A stretch of DNA of 41,595 nucleotides, taken from contig NZ_NQMO01000019.1 in assembly GCF_002257645.1 (NCBI RefSeq), positions 1-41,595 of the forward strand. The letters are read 5' to 3'. Every line of letters starts with the position of its first letter. Position 1 is the first letter of the stretch. The notes below the pieces were generated by a model. That model did no database searches. It saw only the letters and a list, made by a program, of their open reading frames with translations, and was not told the DNA's origin. Below are positions 39,901 to 41,595 of the stretch, one piece after another. The stretch comes from Paenibacillus sp. XY044 (GTDB taxonomy: Bacteria > Bacillota > Bacilli > Paenibacillales > Paenibacillaceae). Position numbers and translations under genes: made by a program.

Positions 39901-40028
39901 TGGTTCACCACTTTCGGCAGCTTGGTCATCAGCTTCACATAATCAGCTTTCTTGTTATTTCCGAAGTCTTTAAGGATGGTCTTCTTGATTTGTTCTGCCA
40001 TCGGGCCGATCGTCATTGTCGCTTTCAT
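39897..40028 (-). CDS. 43-residue early protein
   Basis: MKATMTIGPMAEQIKKTILK, then KADYVKLMTKLPKVVNQ; GGAGGCCCACC before the ATG. Second gene of the early operon after the Cro-like gene. Small, basic, helical. Unknown. Confidence 0.6.
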   Translation of the reverse strand: MKATMTIGPMAEQIKKTILKDFGNNKKADYVKLMTKLPKVVNQ

Positions 40029-40084
40029 GGTGGGCCTCCTTATATACAATTAATTGAACGGAAGGTATAATTTATCTGGATTAT

Positions 40085-40315
40085 TTAAGCTGTTTTTAAC
40101 TTCTCAATTTTTGAGATATTTTTCTTAAAAAAAATCGAGGGGTCTACTTCCAATCCATCTCTGCAAATTTTTTCGTAATCCTCAACAGTCATGGAAGAAT
40201 TCCCGTTTACGATACGATAAAAACGTTGAAGACCAATACCAGAACGTTTAGCAACTACTTTCATAATTAAACCGTTTGAATTAATGTACTCCTTGATTTT
40301 CTCATTAATCTTCAT
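40085..40315 (-). CDS. Cro-like XRE regulator
   Basis: 76 residues, one HTH (MKVVAKRSGIGLQRFYRIVN) with a basic C terminus. First gene of the minus-strand early operon and divergent from a CI-like repressor. AGAGGTGAT before the ATG. Its promoter has TTGACA and TATATT. An operator copy lies inside its 3' end. Confidence 0.83.
   Translation of the reverse strand: MKINEKIKEYINSNGLIMKVVAKRSGIGLQRFYRIVNGNSSMTVEDYEKICRDGLEVDPSIFFKKNISKIEKLKTA
40102..40116. promoter_or_regulatory. perfect operator copy inside the cro-like gene
   Basis: TCTCA-ATTTT-TGAGA, identical in its half-sites to the perfect sites upstream. Over 200 bases from the promoter, so it may allow looping or roadblock repression. 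Confidence 0.6.
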
Positions 40316-40331
40316 TTCATATCACCTCTTT

Positions 40332-40346
40332 TCTCAATTTGTGAGA
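40332..40346. promoter_or_regulatory. operator 1 of the primary immunity region
   Basis: TCTCA-ATTTG-TGAGA, between the cro-like ribosome site and its -10. Confidence 0.7.
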
Positions 40347-40358
40347 TTTTATATTTAT

Positions 40359-40387
40359 AATATAATTCTCATTTTATGAGATGTCAA
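40359..40387 (-). promoter_or_regulatory. early (PR-like) promoter with embedded operator 2
   Basis: Minus strand: TTGACA, 17 bases, TATATT. Operator 2 (TCTCA-TTTTA-TGAGA, 40367-40381) fills the spacer, so a bound repressor must block RNA polymerase. Confidence 0.78.
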
Positions 40388-40395
40388 TATATAAT

Positions 40396-40432
40396 TCTTA
40401 TTTTTTGAGATTAGATTTCTTAAAAAATGAGT
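40396..40432. promoter_or_regulatory. operators 3 and 4
   Basis: TCTTA-TTTTT-TGAGA (40396-40410) and TCTTA-AAAAA-TGAGT (40418-40432), degenerate forms of the same site. Operator 4 lies just upstream of an extended -10, TG-T-GATAAT (40435-40443), for the CI-like gene, consistent with autoregulation. Confidence 0.65.
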
Positions 40433-40465
40433 AATGTGATAATATTTCTCAAGAGGAGGGAAACC

Positions 40466-40819
40466 ATGAGTGTATTGGGAGATCGTCTTAGGGCTGCCCG
40501 AGATAAAAAGGGTCTAAGCCAGATTGAAGTTTTCCGAAGAACAAAAATAAACAACAAGACATTAAGTAGATATGAAAATGGTGGAACTGAGCCAGATATC
40601 GATACATTAAAATTGTTAGCAGACTTATATGAGGTATCTGTAGACTACCTTACTGGATTCGATGAGAACGAAAGCCAAAGAAAGTACGGAGAGAAAACAA
40701 AAGAAGAATTGATAATTGAGGAAAAGATGAAATTAGCGGAGCAAATATTAGCTCTGCCGGAACATGAGAGAAGATTAATCGAGGATATGATTAGAACATT
40801 ACAAAATAAAAATAATTAA
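40466..40819 (+). CDS. CI-like XRE repressor of the primary immunity region
   Basis: 117 residues from the ATG after AAGAGGAGGG. HTH about 4-60 (KGLSQIEVFRRTKINNKTLS, then RYENGGTEPD); C-terminal helical oligomerisation part (EEKMKLAEQILALPEHERRL). No S24 domain, so no RecA-type self-cleavage; induction must come another way, perhaps through the antirepressor at 12067-12867. Divergent from the Cro-like gene. Confidence 0.85.
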   Translation: MSVLGDRLRAARDKKGLSQIEVFRRTKINNKTLSRYENGGTEPDIDTLKLLADLYEVSVDYLTGFDENESQRKYGEKTKEELIIEEKMKLAEQILALPEHERRLIEDMIRTLQNKNN

Positions 40820-40854
40820 ACCGATCTCCCCGGGTAAGACCGGCTCAGACTAAA

Positions 40855-40986
40855 TTAATCCATTAAGTTTACAACTCTTAGGATTGCTTGTTCTAACTCA
40901 TTATCTGCTGTTGAAACTTGGAGTAGTTCAATGAGTTGGCCTTTGCTTGTCTGAAGTATGAACCTTATTATTTCTTCGTCTGACAT
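40855..40986 (-). CDS. 43-residue protein, MSDEEIIRFI family
   Basis: Amphipathic helical protein resembling in its first ten residues the product at 11601-11747. It lies between two plus-strand regulator genes on the opposite strand. GGAGCTGG upstream. Unknown. Confidence 0.5.
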   Translation of the reverse strand: MSDEEIIRFILQTSKGQLIELLQVSTADNELEQAILRVVNLMD

Positions 40987-41085
40987 AGCGTCCAGCTCCG
41001 TTCGTAAGTAATCGCTCGTGTTATATCTATATTAAGCGAACAAACGTTCTTATTCAACAACAAAATAGTTAAGCGAGGCATGATC

Positions 41086-41307
41086 ATGGGGTACAAACCT
41101 GGTCGATGCCTACTGTCACAAAGGCTTAAAGAGATCAACAAAAACCAACAATGGCTTAGTGAAAAGACCAGCATAAGCAAAACCCAAATCTCTGATTACG
41201 CCAACAATCGTAAAGTCATGATGATTTGGACAGCGAAAACTATTGCCGAAGCTATTGGATGTTATATTGATGACCTCTACGAGTTTCCTTTAGACAGTAA
41301 GGTATGA
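41086..41307 (+). CDS. XRE-family regulator near attR
   Basis: 73 residues from the second ATG (GAGG seven bases upstream; the first ATG is too close). HTH: QQWLSEKTSISKTQISDYAN, then the DDLYEF ending common in this family. It may control lysogeny or the integrase across attP in the circular form. Function inferred. Confidence 0.82.
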   Translation: MGYKPGRCLLSQRLKEINKNQQWLSEKTSISKTQISDYANNRKVMMIWTAKTIAEAIGCYIDDLYEFPLDSKV

Positions 41308-41531
41308 GTGGCGATGCCGCTCACGACCGGAGGAAAAGTACTCTAGGTGAAGAACTAACAGCGCTGTTAATACCTCGCAAGTTAAATGTATCATCCTATT
41401 CCTTATTTTTCTAATGATTTACCATTTTATTGCAATGGGAATATAGGGTAATAAAATACATAATCCTCCTATACTTACTTACCCAAAAAATCAAACAATT
41501 AACTATCTTGATATTCATGACAGTTTAATAG
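41308..41531. other. right-end non-coding interval
   Basis: No convincing gene. It contains a hairpin GAGTGGC-GAT-GCCGCTC at the regulator's stop and a perfect 14-base palindrome TAACAGC-GCTGTTA at 41356-41369, a candidate operator or protein-binding dyad. The rest is AT-rich. Confidence 0.45.
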
Positions 41532-41563
41532 CAAAAAAATAAAACCCCCGTTTATTCGGGAGT
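41532..41563 (-). terminator. terminator reading from attR side (integrase terminator across attP)
   Basis: Minus-strand ACTCCCG-AATAAA-CGGGGGT, then TTTTATTTTTTT. In the integrated state it stops host transcripts entering from the right. In the circular phage it lies about 60 bases after the int stop. Confidence 0.72.
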
Positions 41564-41566
41564 TCT

Positions 41567-41595
41567 ATATGCACCTCTATAGTCAGTAAGTTCTC
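41567..41595. other. attR: attR: right prophage-host junction
   Basis: ATATGCACCTCT (41567-41578) is the phage arm, ATAG (41579-41582) the core, and the remainder inferred host. Host flanks joined through ATAG give TGACA-AT-AGTCA, a near-dyad attB with the same centre as the attP palindrome. Confidence 0.72.

Noticed and set aside
1..41595. tRNA genes, transposases, long direct att repeats
   Set aside because: No cloverleaf, no transposase or insertion-sequence ends, and no long direct repeat at the ends were seen by eye; this was not an exhaustive computed search.

Overview
The window is one nearly complete prophage, about 41.56 kb, from attachment site to attachment site. The host looks like a Gram-positive Firmicute, most likely Paenibacillus or a relative. 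The reasons are strong GGAGG ribosome sites with frequent GTG/TTG starts, a secreted stalk-domain protein of a type common in Paenibacillus, a DnaD-like replication initiator, an LLH-type holin and a large serine integrase. The host call is inference. Almost every gene lies on the minus strand. The only four plus-strand genes I accept are all helix-turn-helix (XRE-type) regulators.

Layout from the right end, which is the order of minus-strand transcription: attR and an XRE gene (41.1-41.6 kb). A CI/Cro-like divergent pair with an operator array (40.1-40.8 kb). An early operon of many small genes with an ERF annealing protein, two HNH proteins, YopX, a DnaD-like initiator and a DnaB-type helicase (30-40 kb), interrupted by a small regulator node at 34.7-35.3 kb. 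A sigma-region-4/ArpU-like regulator and a structured leader (28.8-29.5 kb). Terminase small and large, portal, scaffold, decoration protein and coat (20.8-28 kb). Repeat-rich fibre, connector, propeller-like tail hub and a second fibre (15.1-20.5 kb). A secreted-protein moron (14.2-15.1 kb). A second immunity module with an S24-type repressor and an ORF6N/KilAC antirepressor (11.6-14.2 kb). Three putative ejection proteins, one a peptidoglycan hydrolase (5.3-11.5 kb). Lysis genes (3.4-5.2 kb). A Panacea-domain toxin-antitoxin-like operon (1.7-3.2 kb). The integrase and attL (0-1.5 kb).

There is no tape measure, tail tube, sheath or baseplate gene. The structural set is portal, scaffold, coat, connector, propeller, fibres and ejection proteins, which is podovirus logic. 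The most interesting reading is therefore a temperate short-tailed phage of a Firmicute, with bipartite immunity resembling Salmonella phage P22: an immC-like region near the right end and an immI-like antirepressor module buried among the late genes beside the ejection genes. The repressor of that second module keeps the S24 serine but has arginine where the catalytic lysine is expected, and its linker has no obvious Ala-Gly or Cys-Gly cleavage site. That fits control by antirepressor rather than by RecA.

At the ends, a 14-base inverted match becomes a perfect 26-base palindrome when the ends are joined as attP. Host sequence joined the same way forms a near-dyad attB with the same centre. 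The terminator that would serve the integrase lies across attP, so integration separates it from the gene.
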